From Nanoarchaeota archaeon (lineage in GTDB: Archaea > EX4484-52 > LFW-46), in NCBI GenBank assembly GCA_018897155.1, contig JAHILE010000010.1:1-40109 (forward strand): DNA of 40,109 nt. The letters are read 5' to 3'. This document shows, piece by piece, positions 13,981 to 21,517 of this stretch; position 1 is the first letter of the stretch, and each line of letters opens with the position of its first letter. The translations under genes were made by a program, and so were the position numbers. The notes under the pieces were generated by a model. It had not been told where the DNA came from. It was given only the letters and a program-made list of their open reading frames with translations, and made no database searches.

Positions 13981-15612
13981 TCATTTTTCAGCAATCTTCT
14001 GAATGCCTCTTTTCAAAGAGCCTTTTGCCGGCAGCGTGAAGTGGAACTCGCTTCCTTTTTCATGCACGCTCTCGAACCATATCTTTCCGCCGAGCAGATC
14101 CACAAGCTCTTTGCACAGGGAGAGCCCGAGGCCCACTCCGCCCACACTCCTTGTATACGACGAATCAACCTGGTAAAACCTCGTGAATATCTTCTCCTGA
14201 TTCTTCCTTGCTATGCCTATGCCTGTATCCTTGACTATGAAGTGCAGGATGCCGTCTTCTCTTGATATTTTCACGGTTATTTTCCCCTTCTGAGTGTATT
14301 TGACCGAGTTGTTTATGAGGTTCATCAATATCTGCGTCAGGCGCTCGCGGTCAGTGGTGATTTTCGGCAGGTTTTTATCAATAATGTATTCGGACTCCAG
14401 CCCCTTGGCTTTTATCTGAACGTCCATTTCCGTGCGCACAGTGTCAATCACATCATTTATATCAACTTCGGAGAAGTCAAAGTTCATGGCATTGAGGTCA
14501 ATACGCGAAAGGTCAAGCACGTCGTTTACAAGCTTTGCAAGCCGCGTTGTCTCATGATCCATTATTTTAAGGTATTTATCCCTTTTTTCCGGATCATCCG
14601 CAACTTTTTTGTCCTGCAGAAGCTGTGAGAATCCGTGAATGGACGTCATCGGCGTTTTCAATTCATGCGCGGCAATTGACATGAATTCATTCTTTTTTAT
14701 GTCAGTCTCCTTCAGCTCATCCACACTTTCCGACAGCTTATCACGCGCCTCTGTAAGCGACTTGTTCAGCTCCTCTGTGTCATCCATCATGTTGAGAACC
14801 GCGTTCTTGGTTGTAGTCAGCTCATCCACTTTCTGGTTCAGCTCCTTTGTCTTCTCGGCAACTTCTTCCTTGAGAGTCTTGTTGAATGTTTCAATCTTTG
14901 CCTTGGATTCCTTAATGTCAGAAGCCATTTTGTTAAACGCGCCCGCCATTCTTTCGAATTCATCCCCTGTCCTGAGTTTCACTTTCACATCCAGATTGCC
15001 TGCGCTAATGCTATCTATGCCCGATGCCAGTTCCCCGATTGGCTGCGCTATCATTCTTCGGAACAGGAAAACGCCCGAAACTATTATTGACGCCGTTATA
15101 AGCGCCACGGCAATGCTGCTCATAAGATTCAGGCGGGCGAGTATGTTTTCGATATATTCCTTCTTGTATCCGACATGAAGATACCCTGCCACATAGGTCC
15201 CGTCCTTTAATGGCATCGTGGCTTCGATAATGGGCTGGTTTCCCATGTTCAGCTCCTTTGTGCTAAACGCATCATCCGGTTCTTCCTGGCTTTGGCGCAT
15301 CTCTTCAGGCACGCCTGTTAAAAATGTGTGCGCCGTAATTTTATTGTCGATGCCGTGAACAACAATGTACTCCACAAACCCTTTTTTTATTTCCTTTTCC
15401 TCGAATATTAAGGCAGTCACGGATGCATAATCCTTGTCCGCGGCGTATGGAAATATCTTCTTTTCCAGAATCTCAAGCCCTATCTTCTCTCGCGCAACCA
15501 GATTTTTCTCAAGCTCGCCCCGCACCAGCTCGGAGTTTAAAATAATGAGCATAGCTCCAGCTATTAAGATTAAAAAGGCAAAAACCAAAGACAGCTTATA
15601 TTGGAGTTTCAT
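13981..15612 (-). CDS. Membrane histidine kinase (Cache-HAMP-HisKA-HATPase)
   Basis: 543 residues. TM1 is at about 8-27, followed by an outside single-Cache-like region (28-160, with EYIVVHGIDNKI and GYLHVGYKK). TM2 is at 164-185, then HAMP (186-240), a coiled coil (240-305), HisKA with His316 in AAHELKTPMTSIHGFSQLL, and HATPase with the N box NLINNSVKYT (431-440), G1 DTGIGI (462-467) and G2 GGVGLGLSL (491-499). It autophosphorylates on ATP and should pass phosphate to a receiver; the only one in the window is the CheY-like protein. Its ATG overlaps the stop of the binding-protein gene (ATGA), so the two form a sensor unit. Confidence 0.95.
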   Translation of the reverse strand: MKLQYKLSLVFAFLILIAGAMLIILNSELVRGELEKNLVAREKIGLEILEKKIFPYAADKDYASVTALIFEEKEIKKGFVEYIVVHGIDNKITAHTFLTGVPEEMRQSQEEPDDAFSTKELNMGNQPIIEATMPLKDGTYVAGYLHVGYKKEYIENILARLNLMSSIAVALITASIIVSGVFLFRRMIAQPIGELASGIDSISAGNLDVKVKLRTGDEFERMAGAFNKMASDIKESKAKIETFNKTLKEEVAEKTKELNQKVDELTTTKNAVLNMMDDTEELNKSLTEARDKLSESVDELKETDIKKNEFMSIAAHELKTPMTSIHGFSQLLQDKKVADDPEKRDKYLKIMDHETTRLAKLVNDVLDLSRIDLNAMNFDFSEVDINDVIDTVRTEMDVQIKAKGLESEYIIDKNLPKITTDRERLTQILMNLINNSVKYTQKGKITVKISREDGILHFIVKDTGIGIARKNQEKIFTRFYQVDSSYTRSVGGVGLGLSLCKELVDLLGGKIWFESVHEKGSEFHFTLPAKGSLKRGIQKIAEK

Positions 15613-16871
15613 AAGGCATCACGTGGATCCCCCCACCCTACCCCCCCCCCCTCAAACAGCAAAAATCTCCCGCCGGCAAGGCGCGAAAAAAATATGCGGT
15701 CAAATGCCTGATGGTCTGCGGGCCCGTAATTCACTGGTATGCCTATGCCCACGCTGTAGTCCTCAAAAGATTCGAGTGTTTGGATAAGCTTTTCGCGGCT
15801 CAAATCCCTGCCTGCGGCATCCAGGGCGCGCACAAGAAGCTTGGCATTTACAAAACCTTCAAGCCCTGTGTAGGTGGGCGAATTGCCCGGGAAGTACTTT
15901 GCAGTAAGGTCCCTGTAATCCTTGACTATTTTTAAGTGAATCGCAGATACCTCGTACGGGTCAGAAACCACCTGCGTAACGATTATCTTATCCGAAGAAT
16001 TTATCCCGCGCTTTGACAGCTCTTCGGCAAATGCGTCAGATCCCACAAAAGACACCGAGTGGAAGTACGGGTCCTGCCCTTCTTTTTTATAAAGAGCCAC
16101 GAACTTTGCAATCGGAGCATAAGTGCCTATCATGATAACTGCATCCGGGTTCGAATTCATTATTGTCTCAACGCCTGCCTCCACGTTCTCGGTCCCTCTT
16201 GCATACGACGCTTTGGCGGCAAGCGACATGCTGCGTTTGCTTAAGGCGATTTCTGTTCCCTTCAGCCCGGTCATGCCGAATGCGTCGTCCTGATAAAACA
16301 CAGCTATTTTCTTTAAGCCGAGATTATCGGCAAAGTAAGCAACTGCGGCTTCTGTCTCGTCATAGTATGATGCCCTGACATTGAATATGTACTTGCGAAA
16401 GGGGGTTCTCAGCTCCTCTGCCCCGGTGAACAGCCCGAGAAGCGGAATTTTTGCCTCGTCAACCATATCGATTATCCTGACGCTTGTCGGAGTTCCCACA
16501 TAATCGAACAGCATGAAGACCTTGTCGTCTGCAATCAGCTTCTGGGTGTTTGCCACTGTTTTTGGCGGGTCGTACTCGTCGTCATAAGTTATCATGCGGA
16601 TTTTCCTGCCCTGAACGCCTCCTTTCTCATTTATATCGTTTATAAACGCCAGCGAGCCGCGCGTGTACTGGGTGCCAAGAAAGCTCGCATGCCCGCTTAA
16701 GGCAGACGAGGAGCCGATAAGGATTTCGGAATCCGTAATGCCGTTTGTATCTCCCGGATTCTGCGCCCCATCAATCTGCGCCGGGGCTTCCCCGCTTGTG
16801 TAATATATGTAGCCTCCGGTCAATGCAATCGCCAGTATTGCTGCTGCGATAATTAAGTACGTTTTATTCAT
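15609..16871 (-). CDS. Branched-chain amino acid-type solute-binding protein (LivK-like)
   Basis: 420 residues: an N-terminal anchor or signal (YLIIAAAILAIALTGG), then a type I periplasmic binding fold. Typical signs are ILIGSSSALSGHASFLG, GGVQGRKIRMITYDDEYDP, NTQKLIADDKV, KKIAVFYQDDAFG and NPDAVIMIGTYAPIAKF. No permease or ABC ATPase gene is near. With its stop overlapping the kinase start, it probably delivers a ligand signal to that kinase and not to a transporter. The last 13 residues (GGGVGWGDPRDAL) are encoded by an 11-G run and look unlike the family, so the C-terminus may vary or be misread. Confidence 0.9.
   Translation of the reverse strand: MNKTYLIIAAAILAIALTGGYIYYTSGEAPAQIDGAQNPGDTNGITDSEILIGSSSALSGHASFLGTQYTRGSLAFINDINEKGGVQGRKIRMITYDDEYDPPKTVANTQKLIADDKVFMLFDYVGTPTSVRIIDMVDEAKIPLLGLFTGAEELRTPFRKYIFNVRASYYDETEAAVAYFADNLGLKKIAVFYQDDAFGMTGLKGTEIALSKRSMSLAAKASYARGTENVEAGVETIMNSNPDAVIMIGTYAPIAKFVALYKKEGQDPYFHSVSFVGSDAFAEELSKRGINSSDKIIVTQVVSDPYEVSAIHLKIVKDYRDLTAKYFPGNSPTYTGLEGFVNAKLLVRALDAAGRDLSREKLIQTLESFEDYSVGIGIPVNYGPADHQAFDRIFFSRLAGGRFLLFEGGGVGWGDPRDAL
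15641..15651. repeat. Homopolymer of 11 C (G on the coding strand)
   Basis: An 11-base run, followed by a six-C run at 15629-15634, lies about 30-40 bases before the binding-protein stop and the kinase start. One base fewer creates a TAG directly after the run; one more changes the tail and stops at a TGA upstream of the kinase ATG. It may be phase-variable or an assembly error. Confidence 0.8.
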
Positions 16872-16892
16872 GGAAATCCCTGTTTAGTTTTA

Positions 16893-16920
16893 TTTTCAGT
16901 TTGATTATACAAACTGAAAA
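16893..16920 (-). terminator. Intercistronic hairpin 2 (perfect 11-bp stem)
   Basis: TTTTCAGTTTG (16893-16903), loop ATTATA, CAAACTGAAAA (16910-16920). On the minus strand it lies between the dCache gene and the binding-protein gene. The flanking A and T runs make it look like an intrinsic terminator or an RNA-processing site. Confidence 0.5.
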
Positions 16921-16924
16921 GATA

Positions 16925-16945
16925 GAAATTGCCGTAGGCAATTTC
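16925..16945 (-). terminator. Intercistronic hairpin 1 (perfect 9-bp stem)
   Basis: GAAATTGCC (16925-16933), loop GTA, GGCAATTTC (16937-16945). It begins one base after the dCache sensor stop codon on the minus strand and is followed by TATCTTTTC. Archaeal termination usually needs only U-runs, so mRNA stabilisation is an alternative. Confidence 0.5.
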
Positions 16946-16946
16946 T

Positions 16947-18569
16947 TTATTTCTTCTCCTCCAGTTCCTTTATCCTTTTCTTCAATTCAATCATCTTCAG
17001 TTCCCTTCCGACAGCAATCTTGTTGAACCGCTCCATTTCTGCAACCTTTTCCTCGAGCTCTTTTGTTCTTTCAGCAACCTGCTTTTCCAGAGACGCGCCG
17101 TGCGCCTTCAGCTCTTTTGTCTTCTCTGCAACCTCTTTTTCCAGAGCAATATTGTAATTTTTCAATTCCTTTGTTTTCTCTGCAACTTCCTGCTCAAGCT
17201 CTTCTGTATGTTTTCCGAGCGCTCCGTGGGATTTCTTCAAATCTTCAGCCATGTTGTTGAACACTGCGGCAAGCACCCCCACTTCATTTTCAGACGCAAC
17301 ATCCGGCTTAACGTTGAAATTGCCCTTGGAGAGCTCCCTCGCTGCTTCTGTCAGGTTCTTTACCGGCCCAACAATCCTGCCGATAAGAAAAAAGCCGGCA
17401 GCCCATGCAATAACAAGAATCAATAAGCCTGTGGGCAAAATGCGGAAATAGGTCAGCTCGCGGACAGAATTCTTCAGCTCTTTGTCAATTGTTTTAACGG
17501 CTCCGAGCAGGACTTCCTCCTCGACAACTATACCCATGCTAAATTCGGTTCCCTTCAGGGGAGCATAAGCAATAAAGAGATTTTTATTGCCTGCTGTTAT
17601 ATTCTCAAAACCGGTCGAGCCCGCCTTCATTTTATTCAAAACAGAAGAAAATTTGCTGTTGGTAATATTGTTAAGATTTACCCGGGATTCCCCTCTGCCT
17701 CGTGCCCTGCCGACTATATCTGTGTACGCCTGTTCCGGAAGGGCAATGGAATATCCCTCTTTGTCAACAAGGAAGGAATAAGAGTCCTCTATCGGATTGT
17801 ATTCTTCAATATTCCCGATAATCTTGTTCAAAGTGACGTCAATGCCCAGGACCCCTATGAATCCGCCTTGCATGGCATAAACCGGCGCCACAGCCGATAT
17901 CATAAGCCCCTGCCCGGCAGGGTCGTCATATACCGGCGTCCATACGACTTTCTGCTCCGGATTGTTCTTGGGATTGGCAGACGTAAAGAAAATATCTTTT
18001 GTAGCCTCGAAATCCGGAGGCACGATGTTGCCCAGCCCTATATTCGGATAGTATCTTGATGTCTCGCGGGCGCCCACCATCCATATGGCAACTATGTTCT
18101 GGTCATTTTCAAGGACTTTCGGGAATGCGTAATCCAGATATGCGTTCAGTTCCAGTTCCTCTTTCACATCGCCGGTAATCGTGATCTGCCCAGGAACAAA
18201 GACCGATGACGTATCATTCGGCCCGTTGAGGTATTGCCCTCCGCTTCCGGTAAAGACGCGCTCGCCAAATTTCCAGTAGTTATCCCTTGAAAAGGCTTTG
18301 GGATTTTCAAATATATTTTTGGTATAATCCGCAAGGCTGCCTGCGTTTTTACGCACATTTTCAAAAACAAGGTCGTTCTTTTCGGCTGATGCTATAGTAA
18401 GCTGAACCAGAAAGCCCTCTGCCTGGCTGCGCAGGGAATCAGCCGCAATCTCCCGGGCATTGCTTCCGGCATCCATAATCGAGTTGATTCCTATATAGCC
18501 TGTGACAAATATTGACACAGTAGTCAGACCCAATAAAAAAACAAACATTTCTGTTTTAATGCTCTTCAT
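16947..18569 (-). CDS. dCache-HAMP sensor with coiled-coil tail, no output domain
   Basis: 540 residues. TM1 is at about 8-28 and is followed by a large double-Cache domain (about 40-365; strands such as IVAIWMVGARETSRYYP, VVWTPVYDD and GGFIGVLGIDVTLNKI are typical). TM2 is at about 375-400, then HAMP. The rest is coiled coil with three copies of a unit containing EKEVAEKTKELK. It ends in ERFNKIAVGRELKMIELKKR. There is no methyl-accepting hairpin, HisKA, HATPase or GGDEF domain. The same end is found in the neighbouring 4HB-HAMP protein. I infer that it signals by binding another protein through this tail. Confidence 0.85.
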   Translation of the reverse strand: MKSIKTEMFVFLLGLTTVSIFVTGYIGINSIMDAGSNAREIAADSLRSQAEGFLVQLTIASAEKNDLVFENVRKNAGSLADYTKNIFENPKAFSRDNYWKFGERVFTGSGGQYLNGPNDTSSVFVPGQITITGDVKEELELNAYLDYAFPKVLENDQNIVAIWMVGARETSRYYPNIGLGNIVPPDFEATKDIFFTSANPKNNPEQKVVWTPVYDDPAGQGLMISAVAPVYAMQGGFIGVLGIDVTLNKIIGNIEEYNPIEDSYSFLVDKEGYSIALPEQAYTDIVGRARGRGESRVNLNNITNSKFSSVLNKMKAGSTGFENITAGNKNLFIAYAPLKGTEFSMGIVVEEEVLLGAVKTIDKELKNSVRELTYFRILPTGLLILVIAWAAGFFLIGRIVGPVKNLTEAARELSKGNFNVKPDVASENEVGVLAAVFNNMAEDLKKSHGALGKHTEELEQEVAEKTKELKNYNIALEKEVAEKTKELKAHGASLEKQVAERTKELEEKVAEMERFNKIAVGRELKMIELKKRIKELEEKK

Positions 18570-18586
18570 ACGTTATCACTTCCCTA

Positions 18587-19534
18587 TCATCTTTTCATGC
18601 TTTCCAATTCATTTATCCTCTTTTTCAATTCAATCATCTTGAGCTCTCGCCCCACTGCAATCTTATTGAAGCGCTCAAGCTCTGCAACCTTTTCCTCGAG
18701 CTCTTTCTTCGATGCCTCAAGCTTTTTGTTTTTGATGGATATTTCCTCATCCCTTTTTGTGATATCCTCAACCATGCAGTTGAATGAATGAGTAAGCTTC
18801 CCTATCTCGTCATCAGAAGCCCCCTCCACTATTTTTTTGATGTTCCTATAGTCGCCGCTCATTTCTTCCGACGCCCTTGTCAGTTCTATCACAGGATCCG
18901 CGATTGAGTGGGCGAAGATAATGCCGCTTAGAATTGCCGAGATCATGGAAACGATGATAATTATCAAAATCGAAACCAACGACCTGTTTATCGTCGTATT
19001 GACGGCTTCGCCCCGATATTTTATTTCCTCTGACTTATGCTTCAGCGCAGAGTCCAGCGATACAAAAAGCTTTGCCCTGGCGTACTCAAGCGTTTCGCCG
19101 GCTTCTGCAATTTCGGTGTCCTTTGTCCCGCTGTTTTTCAGCAAAAACATTCTGTCCGAAGCGCCGATAAAAGCCGCGGCATTCTCTTTAATCTCATCCC
19201 TTGGCTCTCCATCTTCGAGAAAAGGCTCGCCGATAATGGCACGGTATGCCTCAACAGAACTTATGAATTCCGCTTTGCTTTGAATCCTTGCGGCATCCCC
19301 TATATATTCGCGGGTATTGTTGCGCGCCTGTGCAAAATCCATTGTTGCGGCAAAAACCTGCATTGCGGCAATTTTCGCGTCTTTAAGCAAATTAATTGCG
19401 GGAATGGTCTCATTTTCCAGGGATTTGATGCCGCTGTCAACATATTTCATACTCACAAAGCCGACATAGCCCACAATAACAGAAAATACAGAAAGCGCCA
19501 GAAATCCGGATACCAGTTTTTTGCTTAGGTTCAT
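18587..19534 (-). CDS. 4-helix-bundle HAMP sensor with the same coiled-coil tail
   Basis: 315 residues. TM1 (about 8-28) is followed by a helical outside domain of the 4HB_MCP type (about 30-185), TM2 (SILIIIIVSMISAILSGIIF), HAMP (about 210-262) and a coiled coil ending in ERFNKIAVGRELKMIELKKR. It has no MCP signalling domain or kinase. The tail is nearly identical in protein to that of the dCache sensor, yet the DNA differs at many third codon positions, so the match reflects selection and not recent copying. It is the first gene of the minus-strand run, with a good TATA element and a GGTGATG site upstream. Confidence 0.8.
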   Translation of the reverse strand: MNLSKKLVSGFLALSVFSVIVGYVGFVSMKYVDSGIKSLENETIPAINLLKDAKIAAMQVFAATMDFAQARNNTREYIGDAARIQSKAEFISSVEAYRAIIGEPFLEDGEPRDEIKENAAAFIGASDRMFLLKNSGTKDTEIAEAGETLEYARAKLFVSLDSALKHKSEEIKYRGEAVNTTINRSLVSILIIIIVSMISAILSGIIFAHSIADPVIELTRASEEMSGDYRNIKKIVEGASDDEIGKLTHSFNCMVEDITKRDEEISIKNKKLEASKKELEEKVAELERFNKIAVGRELKMIELKKRINELESMKR

Positions 19535-19565
19535 TCATCACCACATCAGACAGTTAAATGCGCTC

Positions 19566-19573
19566 TTATATAT
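19566..19573 (-). promoter_or_regulatory. TATA box for the signalling run
   Basis: The minus strand reads ATATATAAGAG, centred about 36 bp before ATG 19534, with a GGTGATG ribosome-binding site just ahead of the ATG. It is the furthest-upstream promoter of the eight-gene minus-strand cluster. A second TATA-like element lies near 19587-19593. Confidence 0.55.
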
Positions 19574-19758
19574 GGTGTTTTACGGGTATATATGCGTTTA
19601 CATCTGATTTTATGATTGCTGTTCAGAAAGGCGCGCTTTTCTTTTCACATACATTCGAAAACATCCACTATGTTTCCTCGAATCTATTTTCAGCCAGCCA
19701 TCAATCGCCACGGGCTAAAAAGCCTCGAATGAAAATGAGAGGATTCGCCGATAACATC

Positions 19759-20367
19759 TTAAAAAACACCATTTTTGCTTCGGCGAATATACCTTCCGCG
19801 CGACTTCAATTTTTCAAGCCGGAGAATAACTTCTTTTTTTCCGCCGGATTTTTCATACTCTGACAAAACCAGTTCAATTGCTTCATCCGCGATTCCCGAA
19901 TGGGTGGAATTCAGCGCCTCGAAAAGCGTATGCAAGTCCACCGCCATGTCCTCCGGCTTTTTTGAGAAAAACCCCAGGCCGAAATCGATGAAATAAATTT
20001 TTCCGCCTTTTAAAATAAGGTTGCTCGTTGTCAAATCGCCATGGATTATTTCGGCTTTGTGCAGCGCAACGATAGATTGTGAAAGTTCGGCGCAGATTTC
20101 GCAAAAATTATTTTTGCCAAGAATATCCTTGACGCGCGGGCCGTCGATAAATTCCATTTCTATTGAAAACATATTTTTATTCAGGACTTTTGGAACGGAC
20201 ACAATATTCGCCGCGCGTTCCAGAAGCTTTGCTTCGGCACGTGTGCGCTCTTTTCTGAGCTTGTCGTCAAGCGCTTTTATGCGGTATGATTTCGGGACGC
20301 GATCTTTTAGCACAGAACTATCTGTCCGATAAATGTCCGCTTCGGCGCCTTTCCTTAACAGCTGCAT
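19759..20367 (-). CDS. bud32: Bud32 (KEOPS complex kinase/ATPase)
   Basis: A 202-residue small kinase of the Bud32/PRPK family. It has RKGAEADIY at the N-terminus, KSYR, RTRAEAKLL, the catalytic HGDLTTSN (109-116), DFG (128-130) and the Bud32 signature EDMAVDLH with a following NSTH. Bud32 supports Kae1 in making the t6A modification of tRNAs that read ANN codons. In many archaea it is fused to kae1; here it is separate, and kae1 is not in the window. It diverges from the PH-domain gene by 51 bp. Confidence 0.95.
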   Translation of the reverse strand: MQLLRKGAEADIYRTDSSVLKDRVPKSYRIKALDDKLRKERTRAEAKLLERAANIVSVPKVLNKNMFSIEMEFIDGPRVKDILGKNNFCEICAELSQSIVALHKAEIIHGDLTTSNLILKGGKIYFIDFGLGFFSKKPEDMAVDLHTLFEALNSTHSGIADEAIELVLSEYEKSGGKKEVILRLEKLKSRGRYIRRSKNGVF

Positions 20368-20418
20368 AAATCCAGTTTAAGTATTAAAGTTAATAAACAC
20401 CCTTCTTCAAATAAGATT

Positions 20419-20997
20419 ATGGTCGATTGGCACCTTCTTCCGGGAGAAAAAGCAATACACGAGACAAAAATCTCGCGCATGATTTTCTGGAAATATTATT
20501 TTATTGCAGTGGCGCTGCTTGCGCTTTCTGTATTTGTGAATTTCACAGACTTCTCAAAATACAATGTCGCAATACCTAAGCTTGAAGTGTCCGGCGCCAT
20601 GATTGCAATTGCCGGAATAATCGCATTTGTCGCAGAAAGGCTGGCTGCACGCGAAATGGTGCTTCTTACAACAGAGCGCGTGATGATAAGAAAACGCGGC
20701 TTAAATGATGACGAAATGGGTAATAGCGACATAAAAAGCAGCGCTGTTGGTATGGTAGGCACTGTGCGCATGGAAGCGCTAAAGCTTGAAACAATAACAA
20801 ATGTGCAGGTAAGGCAAACCATGATACAACGCATTCTTGGAATGGGCGACATTGCAATACTGTCCGGCTACGAAGAGCATGTTGTAAAAGACCTGCACCA
20901 CCCGTTTGATATAGAGCGCGCGATTTACCGCATAATAGAAAAAAAGAGCGAAAGCAGGGCAAATGCAAATGCGCGACCTGCGATTGAACGAAGATGA
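20419..20997 (+). CDS. Membrane protein with bacterial PH domain (YdbS-like)
   Basis: 192 residues. It begins with the typical LLPGEKAIHETKISRMIFW, followed by two membrane helices (about 23-40 and 60-74) and then a bPH2 domain (80-175) with LTTERVMIRKRG, KLETITNVQVRQTMIQRILGMGDI and HHPFDIERAIYRII. Proteins of this type sit on the cytoplasmic membrane; their role is mostly undefined. It is preceded by AT-rich DNA and faces away from Bud32, so both promoters fit in a 51-bp gap. Confidence 0.85.
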   Translation: MVDWHLLPGEKAIHETKISRMIFWKYYFIAVALLALSVFVNFTDFSKYNVAIPKLEVSGAMIAIAGIIAFVAERLAAREMVLLTTERVMIRKRGLNDDEMGNSDIKSSAVGMVGTVRMEALKLETITNVQVRQTMIQRILGMGDIAILSGYEEHVVKDLHHPFDIERAIYRIIEKKSESRANANARPAIERR

Positions 20998-21034
20998 TGA
21001 GATGCGCAGAAAAATATAAAAAACTTCAGTCAAA

Positions 21035-21499
21035 TTATCGTTCAAGAATCTCATTTATGAACATATTTGTTTTTCCGGTCAAATCAAGCTCATGGCCGCG
21101 AATATTTTCCCTTACAGTGGCTCCTCCTTTCTCAAAATGCTCTTTATTAAACACATAGATTCTATCAGAACAGTACATCTCGCGCCGCGTAAGATATTGC
21201 ATGCTTGTCATAATGTCTCTTAATTCGGGGGATTCTTCGGATACAATAACAGATAATTCTGTGGATAATTTTCTTTCTGCCTCATCGCTATTCTCAGCTG
21301 TTTTAAGTCTAGCTATAATGGCATCATTTCCACGATACATTTTTAGCTGATGCGCTCCGGTTTCAATACTGCTAAGTTCATCAAAGATATTCGGCGTAAC
21401 TAAAAGAATTCTATAGTCTTTGATAAAATAATTATCACCATCATATTTCGCTAGGTTGCTAATGCATTTTAATACTGAAGCTTCATCAAGCACTGTCAT
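21035..21499 (-). CDS. Hypothetical protein co-transcribed with glyS
   Basis: 154 residues, soluble, mixed alpha/beta. Visible pieces are YFIKDYRILLVTPNIFDELSS, a charged helix AENSDEAERKLSTELS and a final DRIYVFNKEHFEKGG. There are no catalytic or metal motifs and I recognise no family. A GGTGA site lies 7 nt before the ATG at 21499, and the gene starts 18 nt after the GlyRS stop on the same strand, so it is probably expressed from the GlyRS promoter. Confidence 0.65.
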   Translation of the reverse strand: MTVLDEASVLKCISNLAKYDGDNYFIKDYRILLVTPNIFDELSSIETGAHQLKMYRGNDAIIARLKTAENSDEAERKLSTELSVIVSEESPELRDIMTSMQYLTRREMYCSDRIYVFNKEHFEKGGATVRENIRGHELDLTGKTNMFINEILER

Positions 21500-21517
21500 A
21501 TGAATTCACCAAAATAA

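Noticed and set aside
16947-19534. Calling the two HAMP sensors methyl-accepting chemotaxis proteins
   Set aside because: Neither has the MCP signalling hairpin; both end in a coiled coil a short way after HAMP.
19558-19863. Plus-strand ORF of 101 codons covering the gap before Bud32
   Set aside because: It runs into the Bud32 gene antisense, its composition is Phe/Ser-rich without pattern, and the gap has minus-strand promoters.
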